The position numbers and the translations under genes were made by a program. Source: Lentzea sp. NBRC 102530 (lineage in GTDB: Bacteria; Actinomycetota; Actinomycetes; Mycobacteriales; Pseudonocardiaceae). From it: DNA of 64,000 nt. This document shows positions 50,508 to 59,313 of the stretch, piece by piece. The notes beneath the pieces are model-generated. The model was given only the letters and a program-made list of their open reading frames with translations, was not told where the DNA came from and ran no database searches. Each line of letters begins with the position of its first letter. Within the stretch, counting starts at the first letter, position 1. The DNA is taken from positions 62,001-126,000 of the forward strand of contig NZ_BSTF01000021.1 in NCBI RefSeq assembly GCF_030269365.1. The letters are read 5' to 3'.

Positions 50508-50644
50508 ATGACCCGCGTCGCTCGCCGCATGTTCGAGCTGCTGGAACCCATCTGCCGAAGAAGCGGCTGGCCGCCGAACTGGACGAGCTCGCGACAGCGC
50601 TGGAGCCCCTCGCCGCGCGGTTGAGGGCAACCGGGTCGCGGTGA
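50508..50644 (+). pseudogene. remnant of a small helical protein or regulator
   Basis: ATG 50508 opens MTRVARRMFELLEPIC, a start typical of a helical SCO6745-type protein, after a GGGGCAGGA stretch. The frame then loses protein character, while another frame continues as KKRLAAELDELATALEPLAA to a stop at 50642. The two pieces look like the ends of one gene fused by an out-of-frame deletion. The rest of the 399-bp gap (50274-50672) contains short repeats (GTTGGGTGCG twice) and no other gene. Confidence 0.45.
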
Positions 50645-50672
50645 AGGGCTCCAGGGCGTTGCGAGGGGAGTA

Positions 50673-51773
50673 CTACGGGGTGCCGGCCGGCTTGCCCTTG
50701 CCGTCGGCCGCGTTCGGGTCGTGCAGGAAGTTGTCCTGCCAGACCGCCCACTTGCCGGTGGCGCCCTTCTGGCTCACGTAGGCCGCGCCCCAGCCGGTGC
50801 CGGTGAAGCGGTTGTTGATGGACTTCATGTTGCGGCCGTACACGTTGCCGAAGCCCGATTCGAGGCCGAGCTGGTAGCCGCCGCCCTCGAGGAGGTTGCC
50901 CTCGACGGTGACGTTGTCGATGTCGCCGCCGTAGGTCTGGATGAACAGGGCGCCGGTGTCGTTGCCGGTGGAGCAGTCGATGCGGTTGTTGCGGAACGTC
51001 AGGGTGCGGCCCGCGTTCTTGTCCAGCGGGAAGTCGCGGACGGTGGCGCCGTCGTTGTGGCTCTCGCCCTCGGAGCGCAGGCCCCGGACGTAGTTGCCCT
51101 CGGCGAGGCCGCTCAGGGAGCTGCCGGTGTTGTAGAAGCAGATGCCGGAACCCATGCCGCTGATGTAGTTGCGCTGCAGGGTGCCCACGCCGAGGAACGC
51201 GCAGGAGCCGGCGATGGTCTTGGCGGAGAGCTTCGAGCCGTCGATGTTCGAGTCGCGGATCGTCACGGGGGCGCCGGTGACCTGGCAGGAGTCGCTGCCG
51301 CACGGGCCGTTCGTGGTGATCAGCGGCTGGGTCTCGCCCGCACGGGTGGGGCGGACGCAGGACTTCTCGATGGTGATGTTGCCGGCGAAGAGCGTGAGGG
51401 GCTGCTCGATGCGCTTGCCGGAGATCACGGTGCCGGCCGCGGGGGAGCCGGAGCCGGTGTAGACCGGCAGGGAGTCGCAGTTGAGGCCGTGGGCGGCGAG
51501 GCCCGTGTTGGCCTGGGTGAGCTTCCAGCCGGGGGAACCCGCGGGGGCGGGGGTGTTGGCCGGTGGCTTCACGGGACCGTTCGTGGCGGTCTGGGTGGCG
51601 GAGCTGCTGGGTGCCGCCGAGCTGCTCGGGGCGGCGGAGGAACTGCTGGGGGTGCTGGTCGAGGTGGCGCTGGTGCTCTCCGGCACTGGTGTCGGTTGGG
51701 CCGCCTTGGTCGGGGTGCAGGCGGCCAACGCGATGACACCACCGGTCAGCAGTACGGCCAATCTCAGTCTCAC
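50673..51773 (-). CDS. secreted lipoprotein with right-handed beta-helix domain
   Basis: A 366-aa lipoprotein: the signal peptide ends in the lipobox IALAAC, followed by a Ser/Thr/Pro-rich linker (ATSTSTPSSSSAAPSSSAAP). The main domain has repeated short strands such as IEKSCVRP, VTIRDSNIDGSKL, LQRNYISGMGSGI and VTVEGNLLEGGG, a parallel beta-helix of the pectate-lyase-like class. Many such proteins bind or cut polysaccharide, so a link to the nearby EPS locus is possible. GTG 51773 has GGAGGT 10 bases upstream. Confidence 0.82.
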   Translation of the reverse strand: MRLRLAVLLTGGVIALAACTPTKAAQPTPVPESTSATSTSTPSSSSAAPSSSAAPSSSATQTATNGPVKPPANTPAPAGSPGWKLTQANTGLAAHGLNCDSLPVYTGSGSPAAGTVISGKRIEQPLTLFAGNITIEKSCVRPTRAGETQPLITTNGPCGSDSCQVTGAPVTIRDSNIDGSKLSAKTIAGSCAFLGVGTLQRNYISGMGSGICFYNTGSSLSGLAEGNYVRGLRSEGESHNDGATVRDFPLDKNAGRTLTFRNNRIDCSTGNDTGALFIQTYGGDIDNVTVEGNLLEGGGYQLGLESGFGNVYGRNMKSINNRFTGTGWGAAYVSQKGATGKWAVWQDNFLHDPNAADGKGKPAGTP

Positions 51774-52043
51774 GGCTGGTTCTACCTCCACGCGCGCTCA
51801 CGACGGGGGACCGTGAACTCGCTAATTGTGTCGTCGGCCGTTGCGGAATGTGTACAAAACTCGTGCGACGGAGTTCGTACGGGGCCTTTGAACGACCAGC
51901 ACGATGCACGGGACGAACGGAGGAGTCAAGCGGAACCCGTTGCGCCCCAACATCATCTTCCGTCCGGAGGGGAATGCTCCATCCGTGTGAGCAGGTAGAT
52001 CACGGTTTTATCACCGAGCCATATGATTCTTTGATGTGTGAGA

Positions 52044-52817
52044 TCAGCGACCCGTGAAAGTCGCCCGTCCGGGACCCTCCGTGAGGAAGCTGTGCACAGC
52101 GCGTGGCAGGTCCTCTGTCTCGTACAACGCCGCCGCGATCGTCGTGACGTGAGCGTCGGCCTCCGGGACGCCGCCGTTCTCGAAATGCGCGAGCACCTGT
52201 TTGGTCGCAAAGTGTGCCTGGGTCGGGCCGGTCGCCAGAGACAAAGCGAACTGCTCCGCCGCCAACGCGAAGCCCTCGTCGGGGAAGACCCGGTTGACGA
52301 CATTCCATCGTTCGAGGGTCGCCGCGTCGTAAAGGTCTCCGGTCATCACGAACTCCTTCGCCCGACCGACGCCCGCACGGGCCGCCAAACGCTGCGTGCC
52401 GCCCATCGTCGGCGTCAGTCCCACGACCTTCTCCACGAGCCCGAACCGCGCCGACGACGACGCCACGATCAGGTCGCACGCCACCGCCAGCTCGAAAGCC
52501 CAGGTCAGGCACAACGCGTGGGCGGCGAACACGGTCGGGATCGGCAACGCGGCGAGCCGCTGCGGCAGCACCAGCATCCGGTCGAACAGCTGCTGGGCCT
52601 CGGCGCGGTACTCCTGCTGCGCGAACAACGACACGTCGACGCCGCCCGACACGACCTTGCCCGTGGCGTTGACCAGCAACGCCCGCGCGTCCCCGAGCTC
52701 GTCCAGGGCCTCGTGGAACTCCGCGTCGAGGTCGAGGGAGTACAGGTTGAGCGGCGGCGCGTCGATCGTGATGATCGCGAGCTCGTCCCGGCGGGTCAGG
52801 TGGATCTTCAAAGTCAC
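52044..52817 (-). CDS. enoyl-CoA hydratase/isomerase family protein
   Basis: A 257-aa crotonase-fold enzyme. LLVNATGKVVSGGVDVSLFA and FELAVACDLIVASSSARFGL form the CoA-binding and oxyanion regions, and VEKVVGLTPTMGGTQRLAAR is family-typical. The usual catalytic glutamates are not obvious, so it may be an isomerase or divergent member acting on an acyl-CoA. The GTG start overlaps the upstream CorA stop by 4 bp. Confidence 0.83.
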   Translation of the reverse strand: MTLKIHLTRRDELAIITIDAPPLNLYSLDLDAEFHEALDELGDARALLVNATGKVVSGGVDVSLFAQQEYRAEAQQLFDRMLVLPQRLAALPIPTVFAAHALCLTWAFELAVACDLIVASSSARFGLVEKVVGLTPTMGGTQRLAARAGVGRAKEFVMTGDLYDAATLERWNVVNRVFPDEGFALAAEQFALSLATGPTQAHFATKQVLAHFENGGVPEADAHVTTIAAALYETEDLPRAVHSFLTEGPGRATFTGR

Positions 52818-53770
52818 AACCAATCGCGGCGCTTGAACATCAGGTACAGGACGTACGAGAGGGCGAAGATACCCAGCGTGGACACCCAGAAGCCCCATCT
52901 CTGCTCGAAGCCGGGGTAGGGGACGTTCATGCCGTAGTACCCGGAGATCGCCGTCGGCACCGCGAAGATCGCGGCCCAGCTGGTGACCTTCTTCATGATC
53001 GAGTTGAGGCGGTTGCCCTGCACGGCCACCTCGGCCTCGCGCAGGTTCGTCACGAGCTCCCGCATCGACTCGGTCAGCTCCGCCGTGAACAGCGCGTGGT
53101 CCTTCACGTCCAGGTAGTACGGCATCATCGCGTCGTCCACGAGGTCGTGCTCGCGGTGCAGCAACGACCCGAGCACCTCCCGCATCGGCAGCGCCACCCG
53201 CCGCAGTTGCACGAGGGCCCGGCGCAGCTGCAACGCCTTGCGCCCGACGTGCGGCTTCTCCTCGTAGATGCGGTCCTCGAGCGACTCGATGTCGTCGTCG
53301 AGCTGCTGGGCGGCGGCGTACTGGCCGTCCACGACGTCGTCGAGCACCCCGTGCAGCAGGAACCCGACCCCGGACGTCGCGAGCTGCGGCGCGCTGTCCC
53401 ACCGCCGCAACACGCCGGCGAGGTCGTAGTCCTCGCTCTCGCGCACGGTCACGAGGGCGTTCCTGGCGACGAAGACGTCGACCTCGCACGTCTTGACCTC
53501 GTGCTGCTCGTACCGGACGGCGTAGACGCTCAGGAACAGGTGGGTGGGGTAGCGGTCGACCTTCGGGCGCTGCCGTTCGGAGAAGGCGTCCTCGATCGCG
53601 AGCTCGTGCAACCCCAGTTCGTCGCGCAGCAGACCGGTCTCGGCTTCGGACGGCGCGCACAGGTCGAACCACACCACGGCGGAGTGATCTTGGAGATGCC
53701 AGGAGATCTCGCTGACCGGGAAGTCCCTGTCCACGAGTTCGCCGTTGCGGTACAAGCGGGTCCGACCCAT
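52814..53770 (-). CDS. corA: CorA-family divalent-cation transporter
   Basis: A 318-aa protein with a large N-terminal cytoplasmic domain and two C-terminal membrane helices; the GMN signature is in YYGMNVPYPG and the protein ends in a basic tail (MFKRRDWL). It should carry Mg2+ (or Co2+/Ni2+) inward as a pentamer. ATG 53770 is preferred over TTG 53779; neither has a good ribosome-binding site. It is divergent from the kinase gene. Confidence 0.9.
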   Translation of the reverse strand: MGRTRLYRNGELVDRDFPVSEISWHLQDHSAVVWFDLCAPSEAETGLLRDELGLHELAIEDAFSERQRPKVDRYPTHLFLSVYAVRYEQHEVKTCEVDVFVARNALVTVRESEDYDLAGVLRRWDSAPQLATSGVGFLLHGVLDDVVDGQYAAAQQLDDDIESLEDRIYEEKPHVGRKALQLRRALVQLRRVALPMREVLGSLLHREHDLVDDAMMPYYLDVKDHALFTAELTESMRELVTNLREAEVAVQGNRLNSIMKKVTSWAAIFAVPTAISGYYGMNVPYPGFEQRWGFWVSTLGIFALSYVLYLMFKRRDWL

Positions 53771-53839
53771 GGGTGACAACGATACGTAGATCTACTCAGA
53801 TGTGAGGTTTGAGCCCGAGTTCCCGCTACCCTCGATCCG

Positions 53840-55165
53840 GTGAAGGTGGACCAACCACAACGCATAGGCGACTACCTGCTTCTCGGCAGGCTCGGTCGTG
53901 GTGCCATGGGAACGGTCTACCTGGGGCAAGGCAGCGACGGACGCCAGGTCGCGGTCAAGGTCGCCCGCGCCGAGCTGGCCGACGACCCGCGGTTCCGGGA
54001 GCGGTTCCGCCGCGAGGTGCAGATGGCCCGCGCGGTCGGCAGCGCCGGCACGGCGGCCGTCGTGGACGCCGACACGCGCGCCGCCCGGCCGTGGATGGCC
54101 ACCGAGTACGTGCCCGGCCCGACGCTGCAGGAGGCGATCGAGCGGCACGGACCGTTGCCGGAGCACCATTTGAGACGACTCGCCGAAGGTCTGGCCGAGG
54201 CGCTCACCGCGATCCACCGCGCCGGTCTCGTGCACCGCGACCTCAAGCCGTCGAACGTCCTGCTGGGCGCTGACGGCCCGCGCGTCATCGACTTCGGCAT
54301 CTCGCGCGCGATGGAGCACACGGCGCTGACGGAGACCGGCATGGTCTTCGGCACGCCGGGTTTCCTCTCGCCCGAGCAGATCACCGGCCAGGAGGTCGCG
54401 GCCCCGTCGGACGTGTTCGCCCTGGGCGCCGTGCTGGTCTACGCGGCGACGGGCAAGGGCCCGTTCGGCGAGGGCCCCACGGCCACGTTGCTCTACAAGG
54501 CCGCGCACGGCGAGCCGGACATCGACGGCGTGCCCAAGGGGCTGCGGCCGCTGGTGCAGAAGTGCATGCACCGCGACCCGGCCAAGCGCCCGGAACCGGC
54601 CGAGGTGACGCGCCAGCTCGCGCAGGTCGTCACGCCGAAGCCGCCGACGACCAAGCTGCCCGCGCCGATGACGCCCGCCGCCGCGACGTTCTCGACGTCG
54701 CGGTTCGTGCCGATGGCGTGGGGCGGGCTGAACCTGGCCGCGGCGCTGCTGGCCGCCGCGATCGCCGACCCGGCCGCCAAGGCCAACGGCGCCACGCAGC
54801 TGCTGGCGCTGGCCGCGTTCTGCGTGCTCGTCGTGCGCGCGGTGCGCTACTTCAGCGCCGCCGCCCGTCGCAGGGTGGTCATCGAGATCAGCCGCGAGGG
54901 CATCGCCACGACCCGCAACGGCAAGTTCCACCAGTACTGGTGGTACGAGCTCGCACGGGTGCGCGTGGTGCCGCACAAGAAACGGCCGTGGGTCGTCGTG
55001 TGGCTGAAGGACCCGGCGCCGCGCCGCTTCTTCGGCGCGCACCACGGCGGTGTGCGGGTGTTCCCGATCGCCCACGAGCGCACCAGGAGGCGGCGCGAGC
55101 GCGACGTCGCCGAGCTGCGCGCCGCCCTGGCCTGGTACCTGCCCCGGTCCTACGACGGGCGCTGA
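53840..55165 (+). CDS. membrane-bound Ser/Thr protein kinase
   Basis: A 441-aa Hanks-type kinase. The G-loop is LGRGAMGTVYLG, catalytic Lys is in VAVKVARAEL, the loop is LVHRDLKPSNVLL, the metal motif is VIDFGIS and the APE-equivalent is FLSPEQITGQ. Two membrane helices (about 290-310 and 315-335) follow, then a C-terminal part of about 100 residues (VVIEISREGIATTRNGKF) with PH-like strand pattern. No PASTA repeats are present, so it is not a PknB orthologue. Its 3' end overlaps the convergent gene by 16 bp. Confidence 0.9.
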   Translation: MKVDQPQRIGDYLLLGRLGRGAMGTVYLGQGSDGRQVAVKVARAELADDPRFRERFRREVQMARAVGSAGTAAVVDADTRAARPWMATEYVPGPTLQEAIERHGPLPEHHLRRLAEGLAEALTAIHRAGLVHRDLKPSNVLLGADGPRVIDFGISRAMEHTALTETGMVFGTPGFLSPEQITGQEVAAPSDVFALGAVLVYAATGKGPFGEGPTATLLYKAAHGEPDIDGVPKGLRPLVQKCMHRDPAKRPEPAEVTRQLAQVVTPKPPTTKLPAPMTPAAATFSTSRFVPMAWGGLNLAAALLAAAIADPAAKANGATQLLALAAFCVLVVRAVRYFSAAARRRVVIEISREGIATTRNGKFHQYWWYELARVRVVPHKKRPWVVVWLKDPAPRRFFGAHHGGVRVFPIAHERTRRRRERDVAELRAALAWYLPRSYDGR

Positions 55166-56016
55166 TCGGTCCAGTCGCGGGCGACCGAGACGGACAGCAG
55201 CACCGTGCCGATCGGCATCCGGTTGTAGGGGACGGTCTCGCGCACCTCGTAGCCGACGGCCTCGCCGGTGGCGGGGTCGATGCGGAGCGAGGCCTTGCCT
55301 CCGCTCACGAACACCGAGCCGTCCACCCACTGCACCCCGTCCAGGGTGGCGAGCTCGCGGTAGACCTCGGCCTTGCGGTCGTTCGGGGTGAACGGCGAGA
55401 GCACCGCCGACGACACGGAACTGATCGTCTCGCCGGGGTCCCGGCTCACCGGGTAGAGCAGGCTCGTCTCGTTGCACGGCGTCACGGGGCAGTTGGTGGC
55501 CCACAGGGGCGGGCCCGAGTACTGCGCCTCCAGCCGCACCGGGGGCGACTCGGGGATGCCGGGCAGCGCGCGCTGGCGGCCGGTCGGCTTGCGCTCGACC
55601 CGCACCTTCTGGCCGTCCGCGACCGGCAACCAGACCTCGACGGAGAACTCCAGCTGCGCGGCGTGCCAGACGCCGTCGATCCGGTCGGTGAACGTCTCCC
55701 AGATCTCGTAGCGGACGTGCCGCACCTTGCCCCGCGGTTTCGCCATCTTGATCAGGTTCGAGGCCTCGACGAGGGACGTGGCGGGAGCGCCGGGCATCTC
55801 CGCGGGCTCCTCGACGAACGGTGCGGGCCGCAGGAACACCACCAGTCCGGCGATCACGACCACCGCCGCGGCCGCCGCCGCGATGCCGATCCAGCGCCGT
55901 GACCTCGGCTGGGGCTTCTCGGCGAAGAGCTGCTCGCGCAACCGGGCCAGGCGCACGTCGTCGGTGCCGCGTGCCGGGTACAGCTCGGCGAGGTCGTCGT
56001 CCAGCACGTCACGCAT
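55150..56016 (-). CDS. membrane-anchored CU044_5270-like partner of the sigma factor
   Basis: A 288-aa protein with a short cytoplasmic N-terminus (MRDVLDDDLAELYPARG), one membrane helix (about 45-63) and an outer domain. In actinobacteria such CU044_5270-type proteins follow a sigma-70 gene and are thought to influence its activity; the anti-sigma role is not proven. It overlaps the sigma gene by 8 bp, so the two are co-translated. Two cysteines in TNCPVTPCNETS may form a disulfide. Confidence 0.75.
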   Translation of the reverse strand: MRDVLDDDLAELYPARGTDDVRLARLREQLFAEKPQPRSRRWIGIAAAAAAVVVIAGLVVFLRPAPFVEEPAEMPGAPATSLVEASNLIKMAKPRGKVRHVRYEIWETFTDRIDGVWHAAQLEFSVEVWLPVADGQKVRVERKPTGRQRALPGIPESPPVRLEAQYSGPPLWATNCPVTPCNETSLLYPVSRDPGETISSVSSAVLSPFTPNDRKAEVYRELATLDGVQWVDGSVFVSGGKASLRIDPATGEAVGYEVRETVPYNRMPIGTVLLSVSVARDWTDQRPS

Positions 56017-56500
56017 GTTCCACTTCCTTCAGCTTCGCGCGCAGGCGGTGCAGCTTCGACCGGGCGGTGCCGGGGTTGAGGTCGAGGGCCTCCGCCGCCT
56101 CCTGCACGCTCAGCCCGGCGAGCGAGGTGAGCAGCAGCAGGTCGCGGTCGGCCTGCGGCATCCGCGCCAGCTCACGGGCGATGCGGCGCAGGTGCGAGCG
56201 GGCGTCGATGCGGGTCACCACCGTGTGTTCCAGGGACTCGGCGACCCCCAGGTCGACGCCGTAGCGTTCGGCGGTGCGCAGCAGGCGCACCTCGCGCTTG
56301 GCGTGGCCGCGCAACAGGTTCGTGGCGATGCCGTAGAGCCAGCCGACGGCACTGCCCTTGTCCGGGTCGTAGTTCTCCTCGCCGCGCATGGCCGCGAGGA
56401 AGGTCTCGCTCACCAGGTCGTCGGCCACGTCGACGCCCACCCGCCGCGCCAGGTACCGGTGCAGCGGGTGGGCGTGCTCGTCGAACAGCTCCGCGAACAT
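56009..56500 (-). CDS. ECF-type RNA polymerase sigma factor
   Basis: A 163-aa sigma-70 family protein with region 2 (FDEHAHPLHRYLARRVGVDV, then YDPDKGSAVGWLYGIATNLL) and region 4 (RMPQADRDLLLLTSLAGLSV, QEAAEALDLNPGTARSKLHR). It lacks regions 1 and 3, as in ECF sigma factors. It should direct a small regulon under control of the membrane partner just downstream. ATG 56500 has GGGGA 4 bases upstream; GTG 56503 is one codon earlier. Confidence 0.88.
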   Translation of the reverse strand: MFAELFDEHAHPLHRYLARRVGVDVADDLVSETFLAAMRGEENYDPDKGSAVGWLYGIATNLLRGHAKREVRLLRTAERYGVDLGVAESLEHTVVTRIDARSHLRRIARELARMPQADRDLLLLTSLAGLSVQEAAEALDLNPGTARSKLHRLRAKLKEVEHA

Positions 56501-56578
56501 CACGTCCCCACTTGGCTCCCCGCCGCTCCGTGTTGCAGTGATCTGAATCACAGTGGACGCGCTCCAGATGATGGTCGC

Positions 56579-57061
56579 ATGACCTGGACCGTGACCGCCG
56601 CCGACGCCGCGCTCTCCCCGCTCAACCGCGAGTACAACGCGGAGATGATCAGCCGTTACTGGGGGCGGCCGGCGGACGACGCCGAGATCGACGCCTACGA
56701 ACGGGACGAACAAGACCACGACGTGCCGGTGTTCCTCGTGATCTCCCGCGATGGCAACGATGTCGGCTGTCTGGGCATGCGCTTCCTCGACAACGGTGTC
56801 GGCGAGCTGACGCGGATGTTCGTGCGCACACCGTTCCGCGGGCAGGGCGCGGCGTCGGCGTTGCTCGTCGCGATGGAGACCGAGGCGCTGCGGCTCGGGC
56901 TCTCCGCGCTCCGGCTCGACACGCGCGAAGATCTCGTGGAGGCGCGGGGCCTGTACGCGAAGCACGGATTCGTGGAGATCGACGACTACAACGCCGCCGA
57001 GTACGCCGACCACTGGTTCGAGAAGAGGCTAACGTCCTCTCATCCTGCCGCGATGAGCTGA
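56579..57061 (+). CDS. GNAT-family N-acetyltransferase
   Basis: A 160-aa acetyl-CoA-dependent transferase. VGCLGMRFLDNGVGELTRMF and VRTPFRGQGAASALLVAMET give the core strands and the RGQGA acetyl-CoA loop; GLYAKHGFVEIDDYN is the C-terminal motif. The acceptor is unknown. It is divergent from the sigma factor (78-bp gap). Confidence 0.87.
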   Translation: MTWTVTAADAALSPLNREYNAEMISRYWGRPADDAEIDAYERDEQDHDVPVFLVISRDGNDVGCLGMRFLDNGVGELTRMFVRTPFRGQGAASALLVAMETEALRLGLSALRLDTREDLVEARGLYAKHGFVEIDDYNAAEYADHWFEKRLTSSHPAAMS

Positions 57062-57097
57062 GAAGGTCGGGGTGAATCGCGCCAGGAGGCAATGAAC

Positions 57098-58390
57098 ATG
57101 CGGTTGCGTCCACTGGTGACGGCTGCGGCCGTCACCGCGGCACTGGTGGTGACCCCGGCCCAGGCGGCTCCCGCCGGCCGGGTACTGGGTTACGTCGCCA
57201 ACAACGGCGGCGGGGTGTCGGTCATCGACACGGCCACGAACGCGGTGTCCACGACGATCGCCGACGGCGGGGGCAACTCCCCCTACATGGCGGCGGTCGC
57301 GTTCGACGGCACCCGCGGTTACGTCACCAACTCCGTGCAGAACACGCTCACGGTCATCGACACGCCGACCAACACGGTCGACAAGTCCATCCCCGTCGGA
57401 TCACATCCGGCCGGTGTGGCGGTGGCACCCGGTGGCGGCTTCGCCTACGTCACCAACTACCTCGACGGCACGGTGTCCGTCGTCGACACGGCCACGCTCA
57501 CGGTCACCGCGACCATCGCGGTCGGCTCGAACGCCGACGGGGTCGTCGTGACCAAGGACGGCTCGGCCGTCTACGTCACGCACGACCAGCCCGGCCCGAG
57601 CAAGGTCTCGGTCATCGACACGACGTCCAACACCGTCGCCGGCACCATCGCCGTCGGCAGCGCCGCGACGGCCATCGCGGCTTCTCCCGACGGCACCCGG
57701 ATGTACGTCGTCAACAAGGGTTCCGACAGCGTCTCCGCCATCGACGTCGCCACGCGCACCGTCGTCGGCACCGCGGCGGTCGGCTTCACGCCGCACGGCA
57801 TCGCGGTGATGCCGGACGGAACCCGCGCGTACGTGACGAACAGCGAGTTCGACCGGGTCTCCGTCGTGGACCTCGCGTCCATGACCGAGACCCAGAAGAT
57901 CCTCGTCGGCGACCGCCCGATCAGCGTGGCCCTCACGCCGGACGGCGCGTCCGCCTACGTGACGAACTACAACAGCAACACGGTGTCGATCATCGACACG
58001 GCGTCCAACACGGTCACCGGCACGGTCGCCGTCGGTGAGCGCCCGGTGGGCATCGCGATCAACTTCGTGCCGCCCGCGGCGTCGAAGCTGTCCTCCGGCA
58101 CGGCCCAGCTCCAGCTGCGGCTGCTCGGGTTCACGGTCCGCGGGCTCAACGCCACGCTGACCGACAAGCACACCGGGGCGCCGATCGCCGGTCAGCAGGT
58201 CGTCTTCCGCACGGTGAAGGGCAACCCGCTCTGCACCGCGACGACCAACTCCTCCGGCAAGGCCGTCTGCGACGCCAACGTGCCGCTGCTGGTCGGCCTG
58301 GCCACGCTGCTGCAGGGCTTCACGGTGTCGTACGCGGGCAACAACGAGCACGGCGGCGCCTCGGCGCACGGCTACATCCGCCTGCTCTAG
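57098..58390 (+). CDS. secreted YVTN beta-propeller protein with C-terminal Ig-like domain
   Basis: A 430-aa exported protein. After a signal peptide (cut near AQA-APAG) come about seven YVTN repeats, such as RGYVTNSVQNTLTVIDTPTN, FAYVTNYLDGTVSVVDTAT and AYVTNYNSNTVSIIDTASN, forming a propeller that usually mediates binding. The last 100 residues (VRGLNATLTDKHTGAPIAGQ) look like an Ig-like domain with two cysteines. ATG 57098 is preferred: AGGAGG is 8 bases away, against 2 for ATG 57092. A very strong terminator follows. Confidence 0.85.
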   Translation: MRLRPLVTAAAVTAALVVTPAQAAPAGRVLGYVANNGGGVSVIDTATNAVSTTIADGGGNSPYMAAVAFDGTRGYVTNSVQNTLTVIDTPTNTVDKSIPVGSHPAGVAVAPGGGFAYVTNYLDGTVSVVDTATLTVTATIAVGSNADGVVVTKDGSAVYVTHDQPGPSKVSVIDTTSNTVAGTIAVGSAATAIAASPDGTRMYVVNKGSDSVSAIDVATRTVVGTAAVGFTPHGIAVMPDGTRAYVTNSEFDRVSVVDLASMTETQKILVGDRPISVALTPDGASAYVTNYNSNTVSIIDTASNTVTGTVAVGERPVGIAINFVPPAASKLSSGTAQLQLRLLGFTVRGLNATLTDKHTGAPIAGQQVVFRTVKGNPLCTATTNSSGKAVCDANVPLLVGLATLLQGFTVSYAGNNEHGGASAHGYIRLL

Positions 58391-58398
58391 GAACCGGT

Positions 58399-58441
58399 CC
58401 TGATGCGTCTCCCGGCCGTCGCGGCCGGGAGACGCATCAGG
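58399..58441. terminator. perfect 20-bp bidirectional hairpin terminator
   Basis: Arms 58399-58418 (CCTGATGCGTCTCCCGGCCG) and 58422-58441 are exact reverse complements around a 3-base loop. It lies between convergent genes and even includes the stop codon of the MbtH gene, so it likely ends both transcripts. Confidence 0.9.
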
Positions 58442-58625
58442 CCGCGAGGGGGTAGTCGGTGCGGAGCGCCTCGATGCGGGCTTCGCAGGACTGGCGGCAG
58501 GCGACGCCGTGGACGACCTGCCAGCCTGCGGGCACCTGCAGCACCGCGGGCCAGATCGAGTACTGGCCCGTTGGGCTGACCAGCACCAGGAACATGGTGT
58601 GAGCCTGAGCGAACGGGGAAGTCAT
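58437..58625 (-). CDS. MbtH-family NRPS accessory protein (orphan)
   Basis: A 62-aa protein with the MbtH pattern TMFLVLVSPTGQYSIWPAVL, VPAGWQVVHGVACRQSCEAR and the terminal EALRTDYPL, including the conserved tryptophans. MbtH proteins bind NRPS adenylation domains and stabilise or activate them, and orphan copies can serve distant clusters. No NRPS is encoded here; the only NRPS-like sequence in the window is the condensation-like fragment at 63287. The terminator overlaps its stop codon. Confidence 0.9.
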   Translation of the reverse strand: MTSPFAQAHTMFLVLVSPTGQYSIWPAVLQVPAGWQVVHGVACRQSCEARIEALRTDYPLAA

Positions 58626-58730
58626 GCCACCAGAGTGACGGTCGACACCTATGGTGGCGCTATCTCCGCGCTCAAGCTCTCGTGAACACCTGGTTCCCGA
58701 TCTTGGTCCGCATGTGATTACGTGGTGCGC

Positions 58731-59312
58731 GTGACTGTGGAACAGGTGGTCCTGCTGGCCGAGGACGGAACGGCCGTCGGCGTCGAGGACAAGGCAGTGG
58801 TGCATCACGCGGACACACCGCTGCACCTGGCGTTTTCCAGCTACGTCTTCGACTCCTCCGGCAACACGATCCTGACGCGCCGGGCGTTGCACAAGAAGAC
58901 GTTCCCCGGCTTGTGGACCAACACCTGCTGCGGCCACCCGCTGCCGCGGGAGGACATGGCGCAGTCGGTGCTGCGGCGGTTGCGCGACGAGCTCGGCATG
59001 ACGACGCCCGCGCCCGAGCTGCTGCTGCCCGCGTTCCGCTACCGCGCGGTGATGGACGGCGTGGTGGAGAACGAGATGTGCCCGGTGTTCAGGGTGCTGT
59101 CCGACGCCGAGCCGGTGCCGAACCCGGACGAGGTCGACTCGACCGAACGGGTGCCGTGGAGCGAGTACGCGTCGAGCGTGCTGGACGGCACGCGCGCCGT
59201 GTCGCCGTGGTCCCGGTTGCAGGTGGCGGAGCTGGTGGAGCTGGGGCCCGACCCGCTGGCGTGGCCGGTCGCCGGGCCTGAGGGACTTCCCCCGGCCGTC
59301 GTGCTGAACTGA
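58731..59312 (+). CDS. idi: isopentenyl-diphosphate delta-isomerase (type 1)
   Basis: A 193-aa Nudix-fold enzyme that interconverts IPP and DMAPP for isoprenoids such as undecaprenyl phosphate and menaquinone. LHLAFSSYVFDSSGNTILTR, FPGLWTNTCCGHPLPREDMA (with the catalytic Cys) and RLRDELGM contain the family signature; ENEMCPVFRV carries the metal-site glutamates. GTG 58731 gives MTVEQVVLLAEDG; GTG 58722 is an alternative. It is divergent from MbtH. Confidence 0.92.
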   Translation: MTVEQVVLLAEDGTAVGVEDKAVVHHADTPLHLAFSSYVFDSSGNTILTRRALHKKTFPGLWTNTCCGHPLPREDMAQSVLRRLRDELGMTTPAPELLLPAFRYRAVMDGVVENEMCPVFRVLSDAEPVPNPDEVDSTERVPWSEYASSVLDGTRAVSPWSRLQVAELVELGPDPLAWPVAGPEGLPPAVVLN

Positions 59313-59313
59313 G

